From Flavobacteriaceae bacterium (GTDB lineage Bacteria; Bacteroidota; Bacteroidia; Flavobacteriales; Flavobacteriaceae): a stretch of DNA of 15,438 nt. Where the stretch lies: the NCBI GenBank assembly GCA_018608735.1, contig JABAYZ010000176.1:1-15438 (forward strand). The letters run 5' to 3'. The notes below the pieces were generated by a model that saw only the letters and a list, made by a program, of their open reading frames with translations, ran no database searches and had not been told where the DNA came from. Numbering within the stretch: the first letter of the stretch is position 1; each line of letters starts with the position of its first letter. The position numbers and the translations under genes were made by a program. Positions 7,452 to 14,194 of this stretch are shown here, piece by piece.

Positions 7452-8455
7452 TGAAGCTTTTTAGAAAAATATTATATCCCGTTGTACCCCTCTATTATGT
7501 GGTGGTGTTTTTACGAAATAAATTCTTTGATTGGTCTATTTTCTCCTCCAAATCGTACACGTTTCCATTATTGTGCGTAGGAAATTTATCGGTTGGAGGT
7601 ACTGGTAAAACGCCCATGATCGAATATTTAATCGCCTTGTTAGAACCCAAATATAAGCTAGCAACCCTCAGTCGAGGCTATGGCCGCAAGTCCAAAGGAT
7701 TTCTGATTGCAGAACCTAATGCGACTTCTCAAGATATCGGCGATGAGCCTTTACAGCTTTTTAATAAATTTAAAACGATAACGGTGGCCGTAGATGCAGA
7801 CCGTCAAAATGGTTTGAAATGTTTAAAAGAAAATTACCCTTGGGTGGATGCTGTGTTGTTGGATGATGCGTTTCAGCATCGAAAAGTCACGGCAGGATTT
7901 AATATGCTGTTGACCGCCTATGACCAGCTGTATTGTGATGATGGTGTTTTGCCTACAGGAAATTTGAGAGAACCTAAATCGGGCGCTAAACGTGCTCAGG
8001 TTATTGTAGTAACGAAATGCCCAGAAAATCTGAGTGATCTAGAGAAAACAGCCCTTATCAAACGCTTGAATCCAAAATCTAATCAGGCGGTGTTTTTTAG
8101 CAGTATTCAGTACAGTGATACACTGATGTCATCCACTTCGAGTCGTAGCTTGATAGACTTAAAAAACACTCGTTTTACGCTGGTGACAGGGATTGCAAAT
8201 CCAAAACCATTAGTGGCATATCTAGAAGAATTGGGGCTCGATTTCGAGCATCTAAGTTATAAGGACCACCACGAGTTTTCAAATTCTGAATTGGAACTGA
8301 TTCATTCAAAATCGTTGGTAGTGACTACCGAAAAGGATTTTTCTCGCTTAAATTCTGAGGCAAAGGATCAAATATACTATTTACCGATTCAATTAAAAAT
8401 AGACAATGCCAGCGAGTTTGATGGTTTGGTGGAGGAGTATGTTGGGGCATTTTAG
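7451..8455 (+). CDS. lpxK: Tetraacyldisaccharide 4'-kinase
   Basis: A 334-residue membrane-associated kinase that phosphorylates the 4' position of tetraacyldisaccharide-1-phosphate to make lipid IVA in the lipid A pathway. The Walker A loop is GNLSVGGTGKT (44-54), and the DDAFQHRKV segment (138-146) and the late TTEKDFSRL motif are hallmarks of LpxK. A hydrophobic N-terminal stretch (about 7-21) fits the membrane-contacting helix. I chose the ATG at 7451. An in-frame ATG at 7379 would add 24 residues that overlap the divergent Nif3 gene and do not resemble the family N-terminus; MKLFRKILYP is the usual beginning. The gene appears to be a single unit, divergent from nif3 (45 bases apart) and convergent with gap (33 bases apart). 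Confidence 0.95.
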   Translation: MKLFRKILYPVVPLYYVVVFLRNKFFDWSIFSSKSYTFPLLCVGNLSVGGTGKTPMIEYLIALLEPKYKLATLSRGYGRKSKGFLIAEPNATSQDIGDEPLQLFNKFKTITVAVDADRQNGLKCLKENYPWVDAVLLDDAFQHRKVTAGFNMLLTAYDQLYCDDGVLPTGNLREPKSGAKRAQVIVVTKCPENLSDLEKTALIKRLNPKSNQAVFFSSIQYSDTLMSSTSSRSLIDLKNTRFTLVTGIANPKPLVAYLEELGLDFEHLSYKDHHEFSNSELELIHSKSLVVTTEKDFSRLNSEAKDQIYYLPIQLKIDNASEFDGLVEEYVGAF

Positions 8456-8488
8456 GGTACTAAATCCTTATAAATGAAAACTAAACGG

Positions 8489-9481
8489 CTATCCTTTTAC
8501 TCGATAAATCAAATCTACAATACGGTTGGAGTAGCCTGTTTCGTTATCGTACCAGCCAATAATTTTCACCATCGTTCCAATGACAGACGTCATTTGCGCA
8601 TCAAAAATACATGAATGTGTATTTCCAACAATATCAATCGATACAATTGAATCTTCGGTATATTCAACGATCCCTTTAAAAGTGGATTCTGCGGCCTCTT
8701 TAAATGCGTTGTTAATTGCCTCCACAGAGGTTTCTTTTTTTACATTAAAGGTAATATCTGTGAGCGACCCATTAATAACGGGTACTCGAATTCCACAACC
8801 TCCTATACAGTTAGCTAATTCTGGAAAAATTTTTGTCAGTGCTTTCGCTGCTCCCGTTGTTGTGGGTACGATGGACTGTCCCGCAGCACGGGCACGTCTC
8901 AAGTCTTTATGGGGTTGATCGTGTAAACTCTGATCGGTTGTGTAGGAGTGTACCGTTGTTATATACGCCTGATCAATTCCACAAAGTTCATTAATAATGG
9001 AAAGCATCGGTGCCGCATTATTGGTCGTACAAGAGGCGTTTGAAATGATTAAATCATCGTCATGTAATAAGTCGTCATTAACGCCTAAAACAACCGTTTT
9101 TAGATCATCATCGCTAGGAGGGACACTCAAAATTACTTTAGAAGCCCCATTATTTATATGGTGAATTAATTCTTTTTTGGTTTTAAATTTCCCCGTTGCT
9201 TCAATGACGACATCCACGTTAAAGGGTGTCCAGTTGAGGTGTTTTGGATGTGTTTTGTTTAATACAGGAATTGCAAGGTCATCAAGGATGATATGTGTAT
9301 CATCACTAGAAATAGTTCTTTTTAAAGTGCCGTGAATACTGTCGTATTTGAGCAGATGCGCCAAGGTTTTGGTATCTGCCAGGTCGTTAATCGCAACCAC
9401 TTCAATTGATGGGTGAGTTAGTACTAGTCTAAACACACGACGGCCAATGCGTCCAAAGCCGTTGATTGCAATCCTAATCAT
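8489..9481 (-). CDS. gap: Type I glyceraldehyde-3-phosphate dehydrogenase
   Basis: A 330-residue enzyme interconverting glyceraldehyde 3-phosphate and 1,3-bisphosphoglycerate in glycolysis/gluconeogenesis. NAD-binding turn INGFGRIGR (6-14); Asp33 in AINDLAD suggests NAD rather than NADP preference. Catalytic Cys151 is in SNASCTTN and the partner His178 in TTVHSYTTDQ; phosphate-site landmarks are PTTTGAAKAL (206-215), Arg232, and WYDNETGYSNR (310-320). The usual second cysteine four residues after the nucleophile (CTTNC) is Asn155. The loop around 185-203 (SLHDQPHKDLRRARAAGQS) resembles the GapB/plant-plastid style more than the common Gap1 loop. It starts 2 bases after lipA and is the last gene of the run. 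Flavobacteria often carry several gap paralogues; whether this one is glycolytic or gluconeogenic cannot be read here. Confidence 0.93.
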   Translation of the reverse strand: MIRIAINGFGRIGRRVFRLVLTHPSIEVVAINDLADTKTLAHLLKYDSIHGTLKRTISSDDTHIILDDLAIPVLNKTHPKHLNWTPFNVDVVIEATGKFKTKKELIHHINNGASKVILSVPPSDDDLKTVVLGVNDDLLHDDDLIISNASCTTNNAAPMLSIINELCGIDQAYITTVHSYTTDQSLHDQPHKDLRRARAAGQSIVPTTTGAAKALTKIFPELANCIGGCGIRVPVINGSLTDITFNVKKETSVEAINNAFKEAAESTFKGIVEYTEDSIVSIDIVGNTHSCIFDAQMTSVIGTMVKIIGWYDNETGYSNRIVDLIYRVKG

Positions 9482-9483
9482 GG

Positions 9484-10377
9484 TTAGTTGATGTGTTTTT
9501 GGGCTTTATAAGAAGATCTTACCAAGGCACTACTTTCCACGTGTCGAAAGCCTAAATCCAATCCAATAGTTTCATATTCTTTGAATTGATCGGGGGTGAT
9601 GAATTGCTTTACTGGCAAATGTTTTTTACTCGGTTGGAGGTATTGACCGATGGTAACCACATCCACATTGGCGTTTTTTATATCGTGAAGCGTTTCAATG
9701 ACTTCATCGCGAGTTTCTCCTAATCCAAGCATCAAGCCTGTTTTGGTACGGCGTTGTCCTTGGTCTTTTAGGTATTTTAAAACACTCAAACTTTTATCGT
9801 ATTTCGCTTGAATACGGACTTCTCGTGTCAGACGTCTTACGGTTTCCATATTGTGAGAAACAACTTCTGGAGCGACTTCTACAATACGATCAATATGTTT
9901 TTCAATGCCTTGAAAATCGGGAATTAATGTTTCCATGGTAATGTTTGGATTCATCCGTCTAACTGCCTTGACAGTTTCAGCCCACATGATACTTCCCATA
10001 TCTTTCAGGTCATCTCTATCGACACTGGTCAATACCGCGTGTTTGATAGCCATGATTTTTATAGAGCGTGCTACTTTTTCAGGTTCATCCCAATCTACAG
10101 TTTCTGGACGTCCAGTTTTGACTCCACAAAACCCACAAGATCGAGTACAAATATTTCCTAAAATCATAAAGGTAGCTGTACCTTCTCCCCAACATTCCCC
10201 CATATTAGGGCAACTTCCTGAAGCACAAATAGTGTTGAGATTATATTTATCAACAAGTCCTCTGAGTTCAGTATATTTTTTGCCAGTTGGCAATTTGACA
10301 CGAAGCCATTTCGGCTTAGGTTGTCGTATAATTGGGTCTGAAAGTGTTTCTACAGCCATGCGTTCAATTTGAGCCAC
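9484..10377 (-). CDS. lipA: Lipoyl synthase
   Basis: A 297-residue radical SAM enzyme that inserts two sulfurs into protein-bound octanoyl groups to make the lipoyl cofactor of pyruvate and 2-oxoglutarate dehydrogenases and the glycine cleavage system. The auxiliary 4Fe-4S cluster ligands are Cys51, Cys56 and Cys62 (CASGSCPNMGEC), and the radical SAM cluster ligands are Cys77, Cys81 and Cys84 (CTRSCGFC). The C-terminal RSSY (287-290) supplies the serine ligand of the auxiliary cluster. All key residues are intact and length is typical. It follows the NRAMP-like gene after 28 bases and is followed by gap after 2 bases, so it lies inside the sigma-factor operon or has a promoter within the end of the upstream gene; none is obvious. 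Confidence 0.97.
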   Translation of the reverse strand: MAQIERMAVETLSDPIIRQPKPKWLRVKLPTGKKYTELRGLVDKYNLNTICASGSCPNMGECWGEGTATFMILGNICTRSCGFCGVKTGRPETVDWDEPEKVARSIKIMAIKHAVLTSVDRDDLKDMGSIMWAETVKAVRRMNPNITMETLIPDFQGIEKHIDRIVEVAPEVVSHNMETVRRLTREVRIQAKYDKSLSVLKYLKDQGQRRTKTGLMLGLGETRDEVIETLHDIKNANVDVVTIGQYLQPSKKHLPVKQFITPDQFKEYETIGLDLGFRHVESSALVRSSYKAQKHIN

Positions 10378-10405
10378 AAAGATACAAAGTATTCTTATAA
10401 ATAAA

Positions 10406-11623
10406 TCATAAAATTGTGAGATACCACACGCTAAAACCGATTAAAAAAAGAATTCCAAAACCGCTAATGACATGCATTAATTTGGATGGGTGCCACGCTT
10501 TTGGGGTGTGCTTACTTGAAATTAAAATATAGTTGCTTAGGGCATAGAATGGTGCTGTAATAAAGGATATTATGGTGGCGATTTTCACCAGACTTCCCAT
10601 TTCAGATAGAAAGAAAAAATAAATACTCAGTGTGCCTAGAATCAGACCAATACTCCAAATTAGGTAGCCATTTTTAAAGGATTTTTCAAACAGTAATTCA
10701 GTGGTTTTGTGGATGGACCGCGGCGAAGCATCAAGAGTTGTCAGTGAAGTGCTAAACATGGTTGTAAATGCTGCTATACCAATAATAATATAAGCCCAGT
10801 TTCCAAGACTATGGGTATACATTTCTATAAGCTGTACTGAAAATGTACCAGCACTTGTACTGAAACTATTCCCTGTTGGATGCATGATTAGGGCGCCAAG
10901 TCCTACAAAGCTAACCCCTAATATAATTGTTCCGATATACCCAATATTAAAATCCAATACAGCTGTCTTTGGGTTGGAGGTTTCGATGCTAGTTTTTTGC
11001 TTTTCAATGGTCCATAACGAGTGCCATACCGAAATATCCAAAGGCGCTGGCATCCATCCCATAAAGGCGATTAAAAACGTAATTTCGAGACTGCCTTCTG
11101 GTAAGTGTTGAGTAAATGATACCGCTTCACTCGAATTGTAAACGGCCATGCCTGTGGCAATCAACGTAGTGAGCGTTAATGTTATAATAATGACTTTCAT
11201 CATGACGTCCAAAAATCGATATTTTCCAACATTTAAGATGACAAAACAAATGCTTAGGATAACAACTGACCATATTTTTACGCTTATAAAATCCCCAAAT
11301 AACGAGGTGGCAATTCCTGCAGTTACGATGGTTACTGCAGCTTGGATGGTAAACATCGTTAAAAACGTCAACACGCCATATAGTATCAAAACGCCTTTTC
11401 CTAATTTTCGATAGCCTTCCAGTAAACTTTCTCCAGTTGCACTTGCATAGCGAGGGCCATATTGAAAAAACGGATATTTAACCAAATGAATAAGTAGCAA
11501 TGCCCAAAGGAATCCAAACCCAAAATCTGCTCCTGAACGAGTGGATTGTACGAGGTGAGACACGCCGATAGCTGCGCCAGCAAAAAGAAGCCCTGGGCCT
11601 AATTTTTGTATAAAACGTTTCAT
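10406..11623 (-). CDS. NRAMP-fold membrane transporter homologue lacking the canonical metal-binding motif
   Basis: A 405-residue integral membrane protein with about eleven hydrophobic segments. The beginning, LGPGLLFAGAAIG (8-20), and overall layout resemble the NRAMP/MntH family of Mn2+/Fe2+ transporters. In TM1, however, the DPGN motif that supplies Asp and Asn metal ligands in MntH is replaced by GVSH (20-23) followed by LVQSTRSGADFGFG. In TM6 the usual MPH-containing stretch is FMGWMPAPLD (187-196), so a Met is present but the context differs. Substrate is thus uncertain: possibly another cation, or no metal at all. The start overlaps the sigma-factor stop in an ATGA (11620-11623), giving strict translational coupling. 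Family fold is fairly sure; a plain label of Mn2+ importer would not be justified. Confidence 0.8.
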   Translation of the reverse strand: MKRFIQKLGPGLLFAGAAIGVSHLVQSTRSGADFGFGFLWALLLIHLVKYPFFQYGPRYASATGESLLEGYRKLGKGVLILYGVLTFLTMFTIQAAVTIVTAGIATSLFGDFISVKIWSVVILSICFVILNVGKYRFLDVMMKVIIITLTLTTLIATGMAVYNSSEAVSFTQHLPEGSLEITFLIAFMGWMPAPLDISVWHSLWTIEKQKTSIETSNPKTAVLDFNIGYIGTIILGVSFVGLGALIMHPTGNSFSTSAGTFSVQLIEMYTHSLGNWAYIIIGIAAFTTMFSTSLTTLDASPRSIHKTTELLFEKSFKNGYLIWSIGLILGTLSIYFFFLSEMGSLVKIATIISFITAPFYALSNYILISSKHTPKAWHPSKLMHVISGFGILFLIGFSVWYLTIL

Positions 11624-12171
11624 TTTTTTGTTAAAATAATCTCTGCTAATAGTTTCTTAGCTCTTAAAAGTTTAATTTTTACAGTATTTACGGGAGTATT
11701 AATTTCTTTAGAAATTTCGAGGTAAGATAACTCTAGGAAATAGCGTAAATTAATAACTTGTTGATAGTGAGGTTTTAATTTTTTAATGTCTTTTAATAAC
11801 TCTGCCAAATTCTGTTTAGTGATGAGTTTATCTTCGGGTGTTGGTGCTTCGTCTTGAATCGAATACACGCGTTTTTCATCTTCTTCTGAAGTTTGGTTGA
11901 TTAAGGATATTTTTTGCTTTCTTAAACGATCAGAGTGCGTATTTTTTGCAATGGTAACCAGCCATGTCTTAAATTTGAATTTTTCATCAAAGGATTTAAT
12001 TTTTTCAAAAGCTTTAGAAAAGGTTTCAATGGTTATGTCTTCCGCATCATTTTCATTTTGTGTGCGCTTAATCAAAAACCCATACACATCGTTCCAAAAT
12101 GTATGCAGTAATAAACTGAATGCAATTTGATCATTTTCTTTAGCTTTCTGAATGGCGTCGATTACTTCCAA
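11620..12171 (-). CDS. ECF-type sigma-70 family RNA polymerase sigma factor
   Basis: A 183-residue sigma factor with only regions 2 and 4. Region 2 spans about 17-84, including NDAEDITIETFSKAFEKI (41-58, core-binding and -10 helix area) and FKFKTWLVTIAKNTHSDRLRK (66-85 region). Region 4 spans about 127-178, with the helix-turn-helix LELSYLEISKEINTPVNTVK (146-165) and the following KLLRAKKLL. The linker (86-125) is acidic and variable. Such factors redirect RNA polymerase to a small regulon and are normally held by an anti-sigma factor. None is recognisable next door: the gene before it encodes a 67-residue Cys-rich membrane protein (15 bases upstream) and the gene after it an NRAMP-like transporter (4-base overlap). 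Regulon and signal are unknown. Confidence 0.93.
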   Translation of the reverse strand: MEVIDAIQKAKENDQIAFSLLLHTFWNDVYGFLIKRTQNENDAEDITIETFSKAFEKIKSFDEKFKFKTWLVTIAKNTHSDRLRKQKISLINQTSEEDEKRVYSIQDEAPTPEDKLITKQNLAELLKDIKKLKPHYQQVINLRYFLELSYLEISKEINTPVNTVKIKLLRAKKLLAEIILTKK

Positions 12172-12186
12172 GGAGTTGATGTCGTT

Positions 12187-12390
12187 TTAAGAGTGTTGAG
12201 GTTCAGAACAGTCTTTGTATTCCTCTGGGGTTTTTCCACAAAATCCACAAGCTTCACCATCGGTGTTTAGCATGGGGTTTTGACTTGCACAAGTTCCTGC
12301 AAATTCACCATCTTTTTTAGCCCATATTTTTATTGAAATTCCTCCAATAGCAATACCTAAGAGCGCTAGTGTAATTAAAAATAGAATCAT
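12187..12390 (-). CDS. Small single-pass membrane protein with a four-cysteine C-terminal domain
   Basis: A 67-residue protein. Residues 1-23 form one hydrophobic helix (MILFLITLALLGIAIGGISI then KIWAKK); the positive charges after it suggest that the soluble part may face the cytoplasm. The remainder holds four cysteines, Cys34, Cys48, Cys51 and Cys61, around CASQNPMLN and ACGFCGKTPEEYKDC. The CxxC plus two flanking cysteines could bind a metal ion or cluster, or form disulfides. I recall similar proteins in Bacteroidota annotated only as membrane or secreted protein, with no function assigned. It is the first gene of the run leading into the sigma factor (15 bases apart). A part in controlling that sigma factor is an inference from position. 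No other family assignment is supported. Confidence 0.82.
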   Translation of the reverse strand: MILFLITLALLGIAIGGISIKIWAKKDGEFAGTCASQNPMLNTDGEACGFCGKTPEEYKDCSEPQHS

Positions 12391-12410
12391 CTTTGTTTTT
12401 CACAAAGATA
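12391..12410 (-). promoter_or_regulatory. Candidate -7 element and inverted repeat before the small Cys-rich gene
   Basis: On the minus strand TATCTTTG (12410-12403) matches TAnnTTTG exactly and lies 12 bases before the ATG, so a transcript from it would have only a few leader bases. No good -33 element is seen at the usual distance. The stretch 12391-12407 is also a perfect inverted repeat (CTTTGT and ACAAAG arms, 5-base loop) that overlaps the end of this octamer and touches the start codon. It could be a regulator site or a chance effect in AT-rich sequence. Confidence 0.35.
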
Positions 12411-12492
12411 CACTTTTCAGGATTTTGACCTCCTCATGTGACTTTTTTTTAATTTCTGTGTCTTACTTGAAAGCATACTAACTATTTTACAA

Positions 12493-13176
12493 ATGAAAAA
12501 AATATTTGCAGAGTTTTTTGGAACATTTTGGCTAGTCTTTGGAGGTTGCGGTAGTGCTATTTTTACAGCTGGATATCCAGAGCTAGGAATCGGATTTGTA
12601 GGGGTAGCAATTGCGTTTGGGTTATCCGTATTAACGATGGCTTTTGCAGTAGGCGCAATTTCAGGAGCGCATTTTAATCCAGCAGTCACGCTTGGTTTGT
12701 GGGCTGGTGGGTATCATAAAACAAAGGATGTGTTAGGCTATGTTTTGGCACAAGTTCTTGGAGGGATTGTAGCTGCTGCTACTTTATTTTTGATCATTTC
12801 TGAAAAATCAGATTTTGTTTCAGTAGGAGCATTTGCAGCCAATGGTTATGGAGACTTGTCTCCAGGTGGATATTCTATGACAGCCGTTTTGATCACTGAA
12901 TTTGTAACCACTGCTTTTTTTGTAATTATTATTCTTGGAAGTACGTCTTGTAAAGCGTCAAAGAAGTTTGCTCCGATCGCTATTGGATTTGCACTGACAT
13001 TGATACACCTTATAAGCATCCCTATTTCAAACACTTCAGTGAATCCTGCACGATCAACAGGACAAGCCTTATTTGCTGAAGGAGATTATTCAAGTCAGCT
13101 TTGGTTGTTTTGGTTGGCTCCTATAGCAGGAGCTATTGTAGCAGGTATTGTGTGTAGATTAAGTAAAAAAGCCTAA
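12493..13176 (+). CDS. aqpZ: Aquaporin Z-type water channel
   Basis: A 227-residue inner-membrane protein of the MIP family with six membrane helices and two half-helices. Both NPA boxes are intact: HFNPAVTLG (60-68) and SVNPARSTG (182-190). The selectivity filter residues Phe42, His172, Thr181 and Arg187 correspond to Phe43, His174, Thr183 and Arg189 of E. coli AqpZ, which marks a water channel rather than a glycerol facilitator. The start gives MKKIFAEFFGTFWLVFGGCG, the normal family beginning. It is a single plus-strand gene, divergent from the small Cys-rich membrane gene (102 bases between them) and convergent with murB (7 bases between stops). Confidence 0.96.
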   Translation: MKKIFAEFFGTFWLVFGGCGSAIFTAGYPELGIGFVGVAIAFGLSVLTMAFAVGAISGAHFNPAVTLGLWAGGYHKTKDVLGYVLAQVLGGIVAAATLFLIISEKSDFVSVGAFAANGYGDLSPGGYSMTAVLITEFVTTAFFVIIILGSTSCKASKKFAPIAIGFALTLIHLISIPISNTSVNPARSTGQALFAEGDYSSQLWLFWLAPIAGAIVAGIVCRLSKKA

Positions 13177-13187
13177 AACTTTTTTAC
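13163..13187. terminator. Bidirectional hairpin between aqpZ and murB
   Basis: A perfect 9-base inverted repeat, GTAAAAAAG (13163-13171) and CTTTTTTAC (13179-13187), encloses a 7-base loop. It gives a T-run inside the 3' arm in both directions and spans both stop codons: the aqpZ TAA lies mostly in the loop and the murB TAA in the arm. The stem is weak (three G-C pairs), so it may end transcription only partly; position between convergent genes supports the call. Confidence 0.6.
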
Positions 13188-14194
13188 AGGATATTCACTT
13201 CTGTCTCTAAATCTATATCAAAAATAAATTTAATTGCTTTTTGAATTTGTTTGGATAGAGATAAAATATCTTTTCCTGACGCATTACCATAGTTTACCAA
13301 AACCAGAGCTTGTTTGGCATGTACTCCAAAATCACCAAAAGTTTTCCCTTTGAAACCTGCGGTGTCAATAAGCCAACCTGCAGGGATTTTTATAGTATTT
13401 TTCGAAATTTTATAATGTGGAACTTCAGGAAACTGAGTCTTTAAGACTTCAAATTTAGAATTTGAAATCACGGGGTTTTTAAAGAAACTTCCACTATTTC
13501 CAATTACCTTTGGATCTGGAAGTTTTGAATTTCTAATGGCAATCACAGCTTTTGAAACCTCTTGAATTGTAGGGTTTTCTATTTCAGAATTTTTCAATTC
13601 AGCCTCTATAGCGCCGTAGTTTGTTTTGATCTTATGGTTCATGCGAGTCAATTCAAATACAACTGAAGTGATGATGTATTGCCCTTTTAATTCTTGCTTA
13701 AATACAGAATTTCTATACCCAAAATTACATTCGTCTTTAGTGAATGTTTTTAGCATTTTGGTTTGGATATTAATGGCTTCACAGCTGATAAAAGAATCTT
13801 TTAGTTCAACGCCATATGCACCAATATTTTGAATAGGTGCGGTTCCTACATTCCCTGGAATTAAGGATAAATTTTCGAGCCCTCCAAAATTTTCGTTGAG
13901 ACACCAATTCACCAATTCATGCCAATTTTCACCTGCTGAAACCTGAATCTGAACATGGTCTTCTGATGTTGTTATTACAGAAATACCTTTTAGATTTATG
14001 TGGACTACCAAAGCGTCAATGTCCTTAGTTAGAAGCATATTACTTCCGCCACCAAGCACCATTAAATTTGAGGGATTTGTATTTAAAACTGCCGTCAAGT
14101 CTTTTACGGAATCGACAGACACAAACTCTTTTGCAGAAACATCAATTCCAAAAGTATTGAACGGTTTAAGAGATATGTTATTTTTTATGTCCAT
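13184..14194 (-). CDS. murB: UDP-N-acetylenolpyruvoylglucosamine reductase (type I)
   Basis: A 336-residue FAD enzyme that reduces UDP-GlcNAc-enolpyruvate to UDP-MurNAc in cytoplasmic peptidoglycan precursor synthesis. The FAD-binding part shows NTFGIDVSA (13-21), LGGGSNMLL (47-55) and IPGNVGTAPIQNIGAYGVE (112-130). The catalytic residues are Arg161 in GYRNS, Ser236 in GNSGSFFKNP and Glu332 in LETEV, corresponding to Arg159, Ser229 and Glu325 of E. coli MurB. Length and the Tyr-containing YRNS loop indicate the type I (E. coli-like) form. Its ATG directly abuts the TAA of the upstream aminotransferase gene (14194/14195), so the two are cotranscribed and probably coupled in translation. Confidence 0.96.
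   Translation of the reverse strand: MDIKNNISLKPFNTFGIDVSAKEFVSVDSVKDLTAVLNTNPSNLMVLGGGSNMLLTKDIDALVVHINLKGISVITTSEDHVQIQVSAGENWHELVNWCLNENFGGLENLSLIPGNVGTAPIQNIGAYGVELKDSFISCEAINIQTKMLKTFTKDECNFGYRNSVFKQELKGQYIITSVVFELTRMNHKIKTNYGAIEAELKNSEIENPTIQEVSKAVIAIRNSKLPDPKVIGNSGSFFKNPVISNSKFEVLKTQFPEVPHYKISKNTIKIPAGWLIDTAGFKGKTFGDFGVHAKQALVLVNYGNASGKDILSLSKQIQKAIKFIFDIDLETEVNIL

Noticed and set aside
8456..8488. Terminator between convergent lpxK and gap
   Set aside because: I looked for inverted repeats in this short gap and saw none with a convincing stem.
8580..8918. 112-codon open frame on the plus strand inside gap
   Set aside because: Antisense shadow of a fully motif-supported GAPDH; the translation shows no family features.
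9935..10372. 145-codon open frame on the plus strand inside lipA
   Set aside because: Antisense to a gene with all catalytic cysteines intact; no domain in the antisense translation.
10406..11623. Annotation of the membrane protein as a manganese transporter (mntH)
   Set aside because: The overall fold fits NRAMP, but the DPGN motif is absent, so a Mn2+ or Fe2+ substrate is not supported.
12427..12440. GAGGAGG on the minus strand as a ribosome binding site
   Set aside because: It lies more than 35 bases from the start of the Cys-rich gene, and the nearest ATG gives only a few codons before a stop.
12424..12457. TTTG-N22-TAATTTCT on the plus strand as the aqpZ promoter
   Set aside because: Two mismatches in the -7 octamer within a T-rich stretch; too weak to annotate, though aqpZ must have a promoter in this region.
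12417..12689. 90-codon open frame on the minus strand across the aqpZ start
   Set aside because: It mirrors the aqpZ coding strand, has low-complexity composition and no recognisable domain; aqpZ is strongly supported by both NPA boxes.
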